DNA from: SZAS-79 sp965279075
GTDB taxonomy: Bacteria > Pseudomonadota > Gammaproteobacteria > Burkholderiales > SG8-39
Reading direction: 5' to 3'
NCBI GenBank assembly: GCA_965279075.1
Contig: CBDIHI010000012.1
Location: forward strand, 496,001 to 560,000
DNA: 64,000 nucleotides
This document shows positions 50,722-58,728 of this stretch, piece after piece (position 1 is the first letter of the stretch; each line of letters begins with the position of its first letter). The position numbers and the translations under genes were made by a program. The notes under the pieces were generated by a model. It ran no database searches. It was not told the origin of the DNA and worked only from the letters and a program-made list of their open reading frames with translations.

Positions 50722-51807
50722 ATGGGCACGCCGCGCAACATCCTCATCATGGGGGCCTCCTACGGGTCGCTCCTCGGCATCAAGCTCCTGCTCGCCGGGC
50801 ACAACGTCAAGCTCATCTGCCTGCCCGCCGAAGCGGACCTGTTCAACACCGAAGGCGCCATCGTGCGCATGCCGATCAAGGGCCGCGAGGGCCTCGTTCA
50901 GCTCGATTCGCGCAAGGCGCCCGGCAAGCTCACTGCGGGCGGCCCGAAATCCGCCAACCCCGCGGATTTCGACCTGGTCGTGCTCGCCATGCAGGAGCCG
51001 CAGTACCGCTCTCCCGGCGTGCGGGAGTTGCTCGATGCGGTGGCGAAGTCGCGCGTGCCGTGCATGTCGATCATGAACATGCCCCCGCTGCCCTATCTCG
51101 CGCGCGTGCCCGGCATCGACATGAAAGCCTGCCGTGAGTGCTACGCGGGCCCGGAAGTATGGGACAGCTTCGACCCGGCGACGATGACGCTGTGCAGCCC
51201 GGACCCGCAGGCCTTCCGCCCGCCGGAGGAGAAGGTCAACGTTCTGCAGGTTCGCCTGCCGACCAACTTCAAGTCGGCTCGCTTCGTCTCGGACGCCCAC
51301 ACCGCGATGCTGCGCGGCATCGCCGCCGACGTGGAGGCGGTGCGCTTCGACACCGGGACGGAGAAGATCGAACTGCCGGTGAAGCTCAAGGTACACGATT
51401 CGGTGTTCGTGCCGCTGGCCAAGTGGGCCATGCTGATTGCCGGGAACTACCGCTGCATCACCAAGGACGGCATGCGCCCGATCAAGGACGCTGTGCATTC
51501 CGATCTCGCCGCCTCGAAGGAGGTGTTCAACTGGGTCGTGAAGCTCTGCGTGTCGCTCGGCGCCGACGAGAAGGACCTCGTGCCGTTCGAGAAGTACGCG
51601 GCGGCGGCGCAGGGCCTCGCCAACCCGTCTTCGGCCGCCCGGGCGCTGTTCGGCGGTGCGCCGAACATCGAGCGCGTCGATCGCCTCGTCCGGACGGTGG
51701 CCGCGCAAAAGGGAATGAAATCGGCGGTGCTCGACGAAGTGGTGGCGCTCGTCGACGCCCAGCTCGAGCGCAACCGCGCCCCCAAGGCGCAGGAGCAGGC
51801 CCGCTGA
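50722..51807 (+). CDS. Ketopantoate reductase-like NAD(P)-binding protein
   Basis: 361-aa protein with an N-terminal Rossmann fold (ILIMGASYGSLLGIKLLLAG, a GxSxGS variant of the usual GxGxxG) and a C-terminal helical dimerisation domain of the ApbA/PanE type. It is about 60 residues longer than PanE and lacks clear matches to the PanE catalytic Lys/Asn segment, so pantothenate synthesis is unlikely. It follows a 129-base gap, and its stop overlaps the proposed CTG start of hutD. Substrate unknown. Confidence 0.72.
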   Translation: MGTPRNILIMGASYGSLLGIKLLLAGHNVKLICLPAEADLFNTEGAIVRMPIKGREGLVQLDSRKAPGKLTAGGPKSANPADFDLVVLAMQEPQYRSPGVRELLDAVAKSRVPCMSIMNMPPLPYLARVPGIDMKACRECYAGPEVWDSFDPATMTLCSPDPQAFRPPEEKVNVLQVRLPTNFKSARFVSDAHTAMLRGIAADVEAVRFDTGTEKIELPVKLKVHDSVFVPLAKWAMLIAGNYRCITKDGMRPIKDAVHSDLAASKEVFNWVVKLCVSLGADEKDLVPFEKYAAAAQGLANPSSAARALFGGAPNIERVDRLVRTVAAQKGMKSAVLDEVVALVDAQLERNRAPKAQEQAR

Positions 51808-52367
51808 CGGTCAGGGTCGTCCGGGCAGGCGACGTCCCGCCGCAGCCCTGGAGGAACGGCGGCGGGCAGACGCGCGAGTTGCTCGCGTGGCCGCCGGGAC
51901 CCGATTGGGCCCTGCGCGTCAGCATGGCCGACATCGGCGCGGACGGCCCGTTCTCCGCCTTTCCCGGGATTGAGCGCTGGTTCGCGGTGCTCACCGGCGC
52001 CGGCGTCGCGCTTTCATTCGCAGAGGGTGAGCGCCTGGTGCTCGTCGGCGATGCCCCGCTGCGCTTCGACGGCGGCGCGGCGCCCGGCTGCCGGTTGCTG
52101 GGCGGGCCGACGCGCGACCTGAACCTGATGGCCCCGGGAGGCCGTGGCCATATGCAACCGGTCGCCGCCGGAGCCGCCTGGGACGAACCGTACGCACTGC
52201 GCGGCTTCTTCACCGCGGTGGCCGGGCGTTGGTCGGGGAGTGGCGAGACACGCGAACTGGAAATGCACACCCTGCTCTGGGACGACTCGCCTGCGCCGGC
52301 CGCATGGCGGTTCGAGCCCGGCTGCGCGACCGCGGGCCCGTGCGGGTGGTGGCTGGGCCTTTCCTGA
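51804..52367 (+). CDS. hutD: HutD family protein, probable CTG start
   Basis: Cupin-fold protein of 187 aa associated with histidine utilisation elsewhere. WRNGGGQTRELL is the family's N-terminal signature, then SMADIGADGPFSAFPGIERW. No ATG, GTG or TTG lies upstream of the signature in this frame, but a CTG at 51804 overlaps the upstream stop codon (CTGA) and has AGGAG at 51791-51795, 8 bases ahead. A CTG start is therefore inferred. No hut genes are nearby. An IS30 element lies just downstream. Confidence 0.8.
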   Translation: MTVRVVRAGDVPPQPWRNGGGQTRELLAWPPGPDWALRVSMADIGADGPFSAFPGIERWFAVLTGAGVALSFAEGERLVLVGDAPLRFDGGAAPGCRLLGGPTRDLNLMAPGGRGHMQPVAAGAAWDEPYALRGFFTAVAGRWSGSGETRELEMHTLLWDDSPAPAAWRFEPGCATAGPCGWWLGLS

Positions 52368-52374
52368 GGGTAGT

Positions 52375-52390
52375 GTACCGGTATCGGTAC
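52375..52390. repeat. Inverted repeat at the left border of the IS30 element
   Basis: GTACCG-GTAT-CGGTAC, a 6-base stem with a 4-base loop, lies 7 bases outside the left terminal repeat. It may be the hutD transcript end or a preferred IS30 target. Confidence 0.4.
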
Positions 52391-52396
52391 GTCAAC

Positions 52397-52423
52397 TTGC
52401 GCATTCAAGTTCGAAGCGCGACA
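52397..52423 (+). repeat. Left terminal inverted repeat of the IS30 element
   Basis: 27-base repeat whose inner part contains the stop codon of the transposase gene (52405-52407), so the gene ends inside the repeat. Confidence 0.75.
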
Positions 52424-53379
52424 GGTGGATTTGCTTGCAAGAGTACCTCAGCCGGGGTTTTGAATCCCAGGCACTTTCGGGGTCGGTTGTTGAGCTTGTC
52501 CTGGATGCCCTTAACCTGTGCCCTGGTCAGATGGATTCCGCTGGTGCCTTTCGGGATGTACTGGCGCACCAGTCCGATGGTGTTCTCGCAGGTTCCTCTC
52601 TGCCCCGGACGGCCGGGATCGGCGAAGTAGGCTTTGCATTTGAGGCCGTCTTCGATCGTCTTGTAGAGCGAGAATTCCGACCCGTTGTCGAAGGTGATCG
52701 AGCGTTTGGGCAGATCGCGTAACGCGGCGATGGTCGTGCGCGCAACCTTCTGCGACAGGCTCAGGCCACCGAACGGTGTGAGCAGGCACATATAGCGGCT
52801 GCGCCGTTCTACCAGGCACAGCTTGCGGTGAGGACTGCCTTGGCGACCCATGAAGGTGTCGCCTTCCCAATCCCCGCAAATCAGGCGCTGCTTAACGTGA
52901 TCGGGACGGCTGCGGATGCTCGGCCGGTCCGCGGGGATGCTGCCCGTGTTGCGCTTGCCCCACGGGCGCGTACGCCGGCCGTAGCGCAGGTGCTCGTGGA
53001 GCTGCCCACCGAGCGCCCGGTCCCGGCGTACGTGCGCGTACAGCGTCGGGATGCTGATCGGGGGCTGATCGAAACGTCTCAGGTATCCCTGCACCTGCTC
53101 CGGGGACCAGTCCAGACGGATCAGTCCGCGCACACAGCGCAGTAGCGCCCCGGACTTCGTCGGATGGTTTGCTGCCGAGCGGCGAGCTCGCCGCTCGGCA
53201 GCAAACTGTGCTTCTTCGGCCAGGTATCCACGCTTGCCATGAGAACCCCTATCAATCTCCCGGCTGATCGTCGCGTGATGCCGGCCCAGCTTGCGACCGA
53301 TCTGCCGGGCACTCAGCTTCGCTTGTAACCCCAGCGCAATCTGGTAGCGTTCCGTTGGGGTGAGGTGTGCATAACGCAT
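52405..53379 (-). CDS. IS30 family transposase
   Basis: DDE transposase of 324 aa, intact. The N terminus is a helix-turn-helix (MRYAHLTPTERYQIALGLQA, SARQIGRKLGRHHATISREI). The integrase-like core shows ICGDWEGDTFMGRQ (first Asp), ITFDNGSEFS (second Asp) and CENTIGLVRQYIPKG (Glu), the IS30 pattern. The start at 53379 follows GGAAGGAG; the frame runs on upstream to 53427 without family sequence. The stop codon is within the left inverted repeat. Confidence 0.93.
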   Translation of the reverse strand: MRYAHLTPTERYQIALGLQAKLSARQIGRKLGRHHATISREIDRGSHGKRGYLAEEAQFAAERRARRSAANHPTKSGALLRCVRGLIRLDWSPEQVQGYLRRFDQPPISIPTLYAHVRRDRALGGQLHEHLRYGRRTRPWGKRNTGSIPADRPSIRSRPDHVKQRLICGDWEGDTFMGRQGSPHRKLCLVERRSRYMCLLTPFGGLSLSQKVARTTIAALRDLPKRSITFDNGSEFSLYKTIEDGLKCKAYFADPGRPGQRGTCENTIGLVRQYIPKGTSGIHLTRAQVKGIQDKLNNRPRKCLGFKTPAEVLLQANPPVALRT

Positions 53380-53455
53380 TGAGTGCTCCTTCCTAGACTC
53401 GTCATCGAGAAAGGTACACCCGTGCACATCCTCACCTCTCTCTGCTCAATCAGGA

Positions 53456-53482
53456 TGTCGCACTTCGAACTTGAATTTGCAA
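53456..53482 (-). repeat. Right terminal inverted repeat of the IS30 element
   Basis: 27-base repeat pairing with 52397-52423; differences occur at two positions near the outer end and one near the inner end. Confidence 0.75.
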
Positions 53483-53535
53483 ACTACCCGGAGGCTGGCT
53501 ACAGGAGCGGACTTCCTGAAGTAAATGTCCTGAAT

Positions 53536-54150
53536 TCAGATGTAAACCCAGGGCCGTTTCGTCCGGTCCTTTTGCTGGAATGCGGCGATCTCGGCCTCGC
53601 GCAGGCGCGTGAGGCCGATCTCGTCGAGGCCTTCCAGCAACGCTTTTTTCCTCAGCGGCTCGATGGCGAAGGCGTGTTCGCGGCCCGCAGTGTCCACGAC
53701 CACCTGACGCGCGAGGTCCACCGTAAGCTTCGCGTTCGCCGGGTCGGCGGCGAGGGACCGGCCGATCGACTCCACCGCGTCCTGCGGCAGGATCACCGGC
53801 AGGAGCCCGTTCTGGAAGCAGTTGCCGAAGAAGATCTCGCCGAACGAGGGCGCGATCACGCAGCGGATGCCCATGCCGGCGATCGCCCAGACCGCCATCT
53901 CGCGGGAGCTCCCGCAGCCGAAGTTGATGTTGCCGACGAGGATCTGCGCCTGCCGGAACGGCCCGTTGTTCAGCGGGAACTCAGGATTGTCGCTGCCGTC
54001 GGCGAGGAACCGCGCCATCTCGAAGGCGTACTTGCCGAGGCCCTTCTTCTCGACCTTGGCGCAGCGCTCGACGCGGATGATGAGGTCGGTGTCGACGTTG
54101 GCGCGGGGGTAGTAGGCGGCGACCGCCGTGAGGGAGGAGAATTTTTCCAT
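53536..54150 (-). CDS. leuD: 3-isopropylmalate dehydratase-type small subunit
   Basis: Swivel-domain subunit of the aconitase-family hydro-lyase, 204 aa. YPRANVDTDLIIR, NINFGCGSSREMAVWAI, and GIRCVIAPSFGEIFFGNCFQ are conserved, including the substrate-binding Ser-Ser-Arg. The gene begins 2 bases after leuC. Leucine synthesis is the default role, but leuB is absent and an ICL-family lyase precedes leuC, so another dicarboxylic acid is possible. Confidence 0.88.
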   Translation of the reverse strand: MEKFSSLTAVAAYYPRANVDTDLIIRVERCAKVEKKGLGKYAFEMARFLADGSDNPEFPLNNGPFRQAQILVGNINFGCGSSREMAVWAIAGMGIRCVIAPSFGEIFFGNCFQNGLLPVILPQDAVESIGRSLAADPANAKLTVDLARQVVVDTAGREHAFAIEPLRKKALLEGLDEIGLTRLREAEIAAFQQKDRTKRPWVYI

Positions 54151-54152
54151 GG

Positions 54153-55535
54153 TCAGCTCATGAAGGCGCGGACGTCGGCGATCTCGCCGGCGATGGCGGC
54201 CGCGGCGGCCATCGCCGGGCTCGCGAGGTGGGTGCGGACCTCGGGGCCCTGGCGGCCGACGAAGTTGCGATTCGACGTGGACACGCAGCGGGCCTTGGGA
54301 GCAGCCCATTCCTCGTTCACGCCCACGCACATCGAGCAGCCGGGCTCGCGCCACTGGAAGCCCGCTGCGAGGAACACCTCGTGCAGACCCTCCGCTTCGG
54401 CCTCCTTCTTCACGCCGACCGAACCCGGGACGATCCAGGCCTCGACGTGCTTCGCGACCTTGCGGCCACGGGCGATTTCGGCCGCGATGCGCAGGTCCGA
54501 AATCCGCGAGTTGGTGCATGAGCCGACGAACACCCGGTCGACCTTCGTGCCGGCGATGCGGTCGCCGGCCGCGAGGCCCATGTAGGCCAGCGCGTCGGAC
54601 TTCGACACGTGGCTGGGCGCGGGGATGGTGCCGTCCACGCCGATCACGTCCTCGGGGCTGGTGCCCCAGGTGATCTGCGGCGCGAGGTTGGAGGCGTCGA
54701 GCGACACCTCGGCATCGAACTTCGCGTCCGCGTCGGTGGCCATTGATTTCCAGTGCGCGACCGCCGCGTCGAACTGCGCGCCGGAGGGCGCAAAGCGCCG
54801 CCCCTTCACATAGGCGTAGGTCTTCTCGTCCGGGCCGACCATGCCGATCTTGGCGCCCAGCTCGATGGACAGGTTGCACAGCGTCATGCGCGCCTCGATG
54901 TCGAGCGCCCTTACCGCGCTGCCGGCGTATTCGACGGCGTGGCCGGCGCCGCCCGCCGCGCCGATCTTGCCGATCAGGGCGAGGATCAGGTCCTTGGAGT
55001 ACACGCCCCGCGGCATCGCGCCCTCGATGCTGGCGCGCATCGTCTTCGGCTTCCTCTGCACCAGCGTCTGGGTGGCGAGGATGTGCACCACCTCGCTGAT
55101 GCCGATGCCGAAGGCCAGCGCACCCAGCGCGCCGTTGGTGCAGGTGTGGCTGTCGCCGCAGATCACGGTGGTGCCGGGCAGCGTGAGGCCCAGTTCCGGG
55201 CCCATGACGTGCAGGATCCCCTGGCCGTCCTGGTCGATGTCGAACAGGCGGATCCCGGCCTTCGCCGTCTCGATCCGCATCGTGTCCATGACCTTGATCG
55301 ACCACGGGAACGCGCCGCCGGTGCGGCCGGGCGCGGAGGAAATCACGTGGTCGGGCGATGCGAAGGTGAGGTCCGGGTTGCGCACGGGAAGGTTTCTTTC
55401 GTGCAGCGTCGGGAACCCGCGGCTGATGCACAGCTCGTGCAGGTAGTGCCGGTCGACATGCAGGAGGCTCGCGCCGCCGCCGAGGTCGGCGACCACGTGC
55501 TCGTTCCAGATCTTCTCAAACAGGGTGTGTCCCAA
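54153..55535 (-). CDS. leuC: 3-isopropylmalate dehydratase-type large subunit
   Basis: Iron-sulfur subunit of the aconitase family, 460 aa. Cluster Cys occur in VFVGSCTNSRISDLR and EPGCSMCVGVNEEW; VICGDSHTCTNGALGALAFG and HVDRHYLHELCISRGF are typical. I chose the TTG at 55535 (then GHTLFEKIWNEH), with GGAG 8 bases upstream and the preceding stop 2 bases away; an ATG at 55571 would overlap the lyase gene. It may act in leucine synthesis or in a catabolic hydro-lyase step with the upstream lyase. Confidence 0.88.
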   Translation of the reverse strand: MGHTLFEKIWNEHVVADLGGGASLLHVDRHYLHELCISRGFPTLHERNLPVRNPDLTFASPDHVISSAPGRTGGAFPWSIKVMDTMRIETAKAGIRLFDIDQDGQGILHVMGPELGLTLPGTTVICGDSHTCTNGALGALAFGIGISEVVHILATQTLVQRKPKTMRASIEGAMPRGVYSKDLILALIGKIGAAGGAGHAVEYAGSAVRALDIEARMTLCNLSIELGAKIGMVGPDEKTYAYVKGRRFAPSGAQFDAAVAHWKSMATDADAKFDAEVSLDASNLAPQITWGTSPEDVIGVDGTIPAPSHVSKSDALAYMGLAAGDRIAGTKVDRVFVGSCTNSRISDLRIAAEIARGRKVAKHVEAWIVPGSVGVKKEAEAEGLHEVFLAAGFQWREPGCSMCVGVNEEWAAPKARCVSTSNRNFVGRQGPEVRTHLASPAMAAAAAIAGEIADVRAFMS

Positions 55536-55537
55536 GG

Positions 55538-56401
55538 TCAGGTCTCCGTGTATTTCTTTTCGAACGCCCATACGTCGGGAAACCCGGCGAGGTCGTGCAT
55601 CTGGTTCATGTCCCACACAGGCACGGGGCTGCCTGCCGTGACGCCCGTCTTCCCGAGGTGGCTGTAGGCGCCTTCGAGCGCCGCGCACGCTGCAGCCATG
55701 CCCGCACTGGGATAAATCGCGATCGAGAAACCGAACGATGCCAGCGTCTCCCTGGCGATTTCCGGCGATCGGCCGCTCGGCACCATGTTCGCGAGCAGCC
55801 AGGCCTTGCCGCGCAGGGCGTCACCGACCTTCCGGAACTCGTCCTCCGACTCGGGCGACTCCACGAACACGATGTCCGCGCCGGCCTCGGCGAAGGCCCT
55901 GCCGCGGGCGATCGCCTCGTCGATGCCGTGCGCCGTGCGTGCGTCGGTGCGTGCGATGACGAGGAAGTCCTTGCTGCGGCGCGCGTCCAGCGCGACCTCG
56001 ATGCGCCTCAGCATGTCCTTCAGCGGCACCACGCGCCGGTTCGGCGTGTGGCCGCACTTCTTCGGCATCTCCTGGTCCTCGATCTGCATCGCCTGGACGC
56101 CAGCGGCCTCGTAGCCGCGCACGGTCTCACGGATGTTGATCAGGCCGCCGAAGCCCGTGTCCGCGTCCGCGATCAGCGGCTTCGTGATCCCTCCGGCGAT
56201 CGTGCGCGCGCGGTCCACCATGTCGCGGTAGGTCACCAGTCCCGCATCCGCGAGGCCCAGGTGGGAGAGGGACACGCCGTAGCCGGTCATGTACAGGGCC
56301 TTGAAGCCCATGCGGTCGGCGATGCGCGCGGACATCATCTCGTACACGCCGGGAGCGAGGATGAACTCGCCCGAGGCCAGCAGGCTGCGGAGGTTCTGCA
56401 T
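55538..56401 (-). CDS. Isocitrate lyase/PEP mutase family lyase
   Basis: 287-aa TIM-barrel carbon-carbon lyase. The metal site DADTGFGG (79-86) and the active loop KKCGH (114-118, catalytic C116) are those of the isocitrate, methylisocitrate and 2,3-dimethylmalate lyases, not the phosphonate mutases. ICL proper is much larger, so it resembles MICL or dimethylmalate lyase. It lies 3 bases from a tctC-type gene upstream and 2 from leuC, suggesting one transcript: binding protein, lyase, hydro-lyase. Confidence 0.88.
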   Translation of the reverse strand: MQNLRSLLASGEFILAPGVYEMMSARIADRMGFKALYMTGYGVSLSHLGLADAGLVTYRDMVDRARTIAGGITKPLIADADTGFGGLINIRETVRGYEAAGVQAMQIEDQEMPKKCGHTPNRRVVPLKDMLRRIEVALDARRSKDFLVIARTDARTAHGIDEAIARGRAFAEAGADIVFVESPESEDEFRKVGDALRGKAWLLANMVPSGRSPEIARETLASFGFSIAIYPSAGMAAACAALEGAYSHLGKTGVTAGSPVPVWDMNQMHDLAGFPDVWAFEKKYTET

Positions 56402-56404
56402 GCG

Positions 56405-57379
56405 CTACTCGATCCGGATATTGGCCTGCTTCACGACCGGGCCCCAGCGCGCGAGGTCGGCGCGGATCTGCGCGGCGTACTCGTCGGGCTTGTTGCCCAC
56501 TGGGTCGATGCCGAGCACCGAGTAGCGTTCCTTCACCTCGGGCATCTGCAGTACGGCCGCGATTTCGGCTTGCAGGCGCTCGACGATGGCGCGCGGCGTG
56601 TTCGCCGGCGCGAGGATCCCGACCCAGGAGTCGACGACGAAGCCCGGCAGGCCGCTTTCGATGAAGGTCGGCACGTCCGGGGCGCCGGCGGCGCGCGTCG
56701 CGCTGGACAGGCCCAGGCCCTTCAGGCGACCCGACTTCATGAACTGGTTCGCGCCCGCCACCGCGGTACAGGCGAGAGGGATCTGGCCGCCCACCGCGTC
56801 GGCGATCGCTTGCCCGCCGCCCTTGTAAGGCACGTGGATCAGGCCCGCACCGGTGAGCTGGCTGAGCATCTCGCAAGCGAGGTGCGCGCTGCTGCCGGTG
56901 CCTGCGGACCCGTAGGTGAAGGTGCCGGGCTTGGCTTTCGCCAGCGCGATCAGTTCGCGCAGGTCCTTCGCCGGCACCGAAGGGTGCGCGACCACGATCA
57001 CGCCCGCGTCGCCGAGCTTGGTGACCGGCGCGAAATCGCGCAGCACGTCGAATCCGGTCTTCGAGTACACGTGCGGGTTGACGACGATGGTCCCGTCGTA
57101 GCCGAGCAGCAGCGTGTATCCGTCCGGCGCGCTCCTGGCCACCGCCTCGGCGCCGATGTTGCCGGCGGCGCCGGGACGGTTCTCGACCACGACCGTCTGG
57201 CCGAGTCGCGCACCGAGGCGGTCCGCGACGACGCGCGCGCTGTTGTCCGCGATGCCGCCCGGCGAGAACGGCACGATGATGCGGACGGTCTTGGCAGGCC
57301 AGGCCTGCGCGAAAGCCACGGCCTGCACGCAGGCCAGCACGCAACCGATTGCTATGCGCAATCCGACGCTTGTTTTCAT
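56405..57379 (-). CDS. Tripartite tricarboxylate transporter substrate-binding protein (Bug/TctC)
   Basis: Periplasmic binding protein of 324 aa with a signal peptide ending AFAQA. VRIIVPFSPGGIADNSARVV, VVVENRPGAAGNIGAEAVA, SAPDGYTLLLGYDG and IHVPYKGGGQAIADAVGGQI are the family blocks. It is first in the run with the ICL-family lyase and leuCD, so its ligand may be their substrate. No TctA/TctB permease is in the window. Confidence 0.9.
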   Translation of the reverse strand: MKTSVGLRIAIGCVLACVQAVAFAQAWPAKTVRIIVPFSPGGIADNSARVVADRLGARLGQTVVVENRPGAAGNIGAEAVARSAPDGYTLLLGYDGTIVVNPHVYSKTGFDVLRDFAPVTKLGDAGVIVVAHPSVPAKDLRELIALAKAKPGTFTYGSAGTGSSAHLACEMLSQLTGAGLIHVPYKGGGQAIADAVGGQIPLACTAVAGANQFMKSGRLKGLGLSSATRAAGAPDVPTFIESGLPGFVVDSWVGILAPANTPRAIVERLQAEIAAVLQMPEVKERYSVLGIDPVGNKPDEYAAQIRADLARWGPVVKQANIRIE

Positions 57380-57449
57380 TGTCTTTGTCTCCCCGGTGAA
57401 ACCAGGGGCATTCTACCGGCCGGAGGGTGCGGCGGGCGCCGCCGGGTCG

Positions 57450-57899
57450 CTACCTGGTGACGGTGACTTCGGGCTTGAGCGCGCCCAGCGGCGGCACGCC
57501 GCGCTTGGCCACGACCCGCTCCTCGGCCGCCGGGGCGCGGCCGAGCCTGACCTCGATCTCGCTGAAATCGACGTGGACCTCGTTGCAGCGGGATCGCTCG
57601 GAGCGGATCTGCTCGGCGCCGACGGACTGCGCCTGCTCGAAGTAGGCCAGCGCCGACTTTTTCTCGGCGTTCGAGCCGGCCTTCGAGTTCACGATCCCGA
57701 CCAGCCTTTCGGAGGTCCTGCGCACGCGCTCGGCGTTGATGCTGCAGGCCCTGGCCGCGCCTATGATCCGGCCGCCCATCATCGCCACGAGCTCGACGTT
57801 CGAGGCTTCGGTCTCGGCGTGCGCGGACGGCGCGGCGAGCCCGGCGGACAGGCCCAAGGCGAGCGCGACAGCGATGGTGCGGATTCGAATCTCGTTCAT
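57450..57899 (-). CDS. Secreted hypothetical protein
   Basis: 149-aa exported protein. The signal peptide is about residues 1-28 (TIAVALALGLSAGLAAPSAH). The mature part is helical (MMGGRIIGAARACSINAERV, RTSERLVGIVNSKAGSNAEK, KSALAYFEQAQSVGAEQIRS) with two Cys (C about 49 and C about 105). It is transcribed on the same strand as the tctC gene, 70 bases apart. Family unknown. Confidence 0.75.
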   Translation of the reverse strand: MNEIRIRTIAVALALGLSAGLAAPSAHAETEASNVELVAMMGGRIIGAARACSINAERVRRTSERLVGIVNSKAGSNAEKKSALAYFEQAQSVGAEQIRSERSRCNEVHVDFSEIEVRLGRAPAAEERVVAKRGVPPLGALKPEVTVTR

Positions 57900-58013
57900 G
57901 GATATCAAGGACGGCCTTTGAGCCCGGGTGGATGCGAGCGCTATTCTGCGGCATTGTAACTGGACAAACTGCAAAACTCCGTAAAGACCGGGGATGTATT
58001 GCAACTTACTGAA

Positions 58014-58718
58014 TTATCTTGGATATGACCCGTTGTTGCAGTCCAGCGTGGTGCCGTTCACATACTCGGGCGAGGCGCTGCCCAGCCACAGGATGGCCTG
58101 GGCCACTTCGTCGGGCCGGGCGGCCCGCGCGGAGTAGGCGCTGCGGGTGACCATGTCCTTGCGGGACTGCGGCAGCTGTTCGTACATGTCGGTGTGCGTG
58201 GGCCCAGGGGCCACGGCGTTGACCAGCACGCCCTGCGGCCCGAGCCGGGTCGCCCAGCTCTTGGTCAGGTTCAGCAGGCCGGCCTTGGTGATGCCGTACC
58301 AGAGGTCCGGGTGACCGGTGAATGCGGCCACGGATCCGACGTTCACGATGCGTCCTCCCTTCCTTTCGGCCATTTGCGGCGCCAGCGCGGTGATCAGCGC
58401 CACGGGTGCCTCCAGGTTAACGGCCAGGATTTCGCGTTTGTGAGCCTCGGGGATCGCGTCGTAGGGCTCGCAGTAGAGGACGCCGGCGTTGTTGACGAGC
58501 GTGTCGATCCTGCCCAGCGTGGCCACGAGGGCCGGGATGCCGGCGAGGTCGGTGAGGTCGAAAAGTACGCGTTCGACCTCGCGTTTGAGGCTCCCTTCGG
58601 CGTCGAACGGACCGAAGTCCTTGTCGAGCGCCAGCACCCGCCAGCCGGCGGCGAGGAAGGCCTTCGTCGTGGCAAGGCCGATGCCGCGCCCCGCACCGGT
58701 GATCAGCGCGGTGCGCAC
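58014..58718 (-). CDS. Short-chain dehydrogenase/reductase
   Basis: 234-aa classical SDR. TGAGRGIG (8-15) binds NAD(P), NNAGVLY is the second conserved block, and the catalytic triad is Ser in VGSVAAF with Tyr and Lys in WYGITKAG. The gene is last in the minus-strand group that begins with the tctC gene at 62500 and lies 10 bases after the DHDPS-family aldolase, so it may oxidise or reduce an intermediate of the same acid. Substrate unknown. Confidence 0.9.
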   Translation of the reverse strand: MRTALITGAGRGIGLATTKAFLAAGWRVLALDKDFGPFDAEGSLKREVERVLFDLTDLAGIPALVATLGRIDTLVNNAGVLYCEPYDAIPEAHKREILAVNLEAPVALITALAPQMAERKGGRIVNVGSVAAFTGHPDLWYGITKAGLLNLTKSWATRLGPQGVLVNAVAPGPTHTDMYEQLPQSRKDMVTRSAYSARAARPDEVAQAILWLGSASPEYVNGTTLDCNNGSYPR

Positions 58719-58728
58719 CGGTCCCGTC

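Larger units (their letters stand above)
52397..53482. mobile_element. IS30 family insertion sequence, about 1.09 kb
   Basis: Terminal inverted repeats of 27 bases lie at 52397-52423 and 53456-53482, matching at 24 of 27 positions; both contain ATTCAAGTTCGAAG in the outer-to-inner reading. A single full-length transposase fills the space. The element lies between hutD and leuD and does not visibly break a gene. Exact outer ends and target duplication cannot be fixed by eye. Confidence 0.85.

Noticed and set aside
54753..57460. Long plus-strand frames opposite leuC, the lyase and tctC
   Set aside because: Antisense shadows; true genes on the minus strand have full family motifs and coupled starts.
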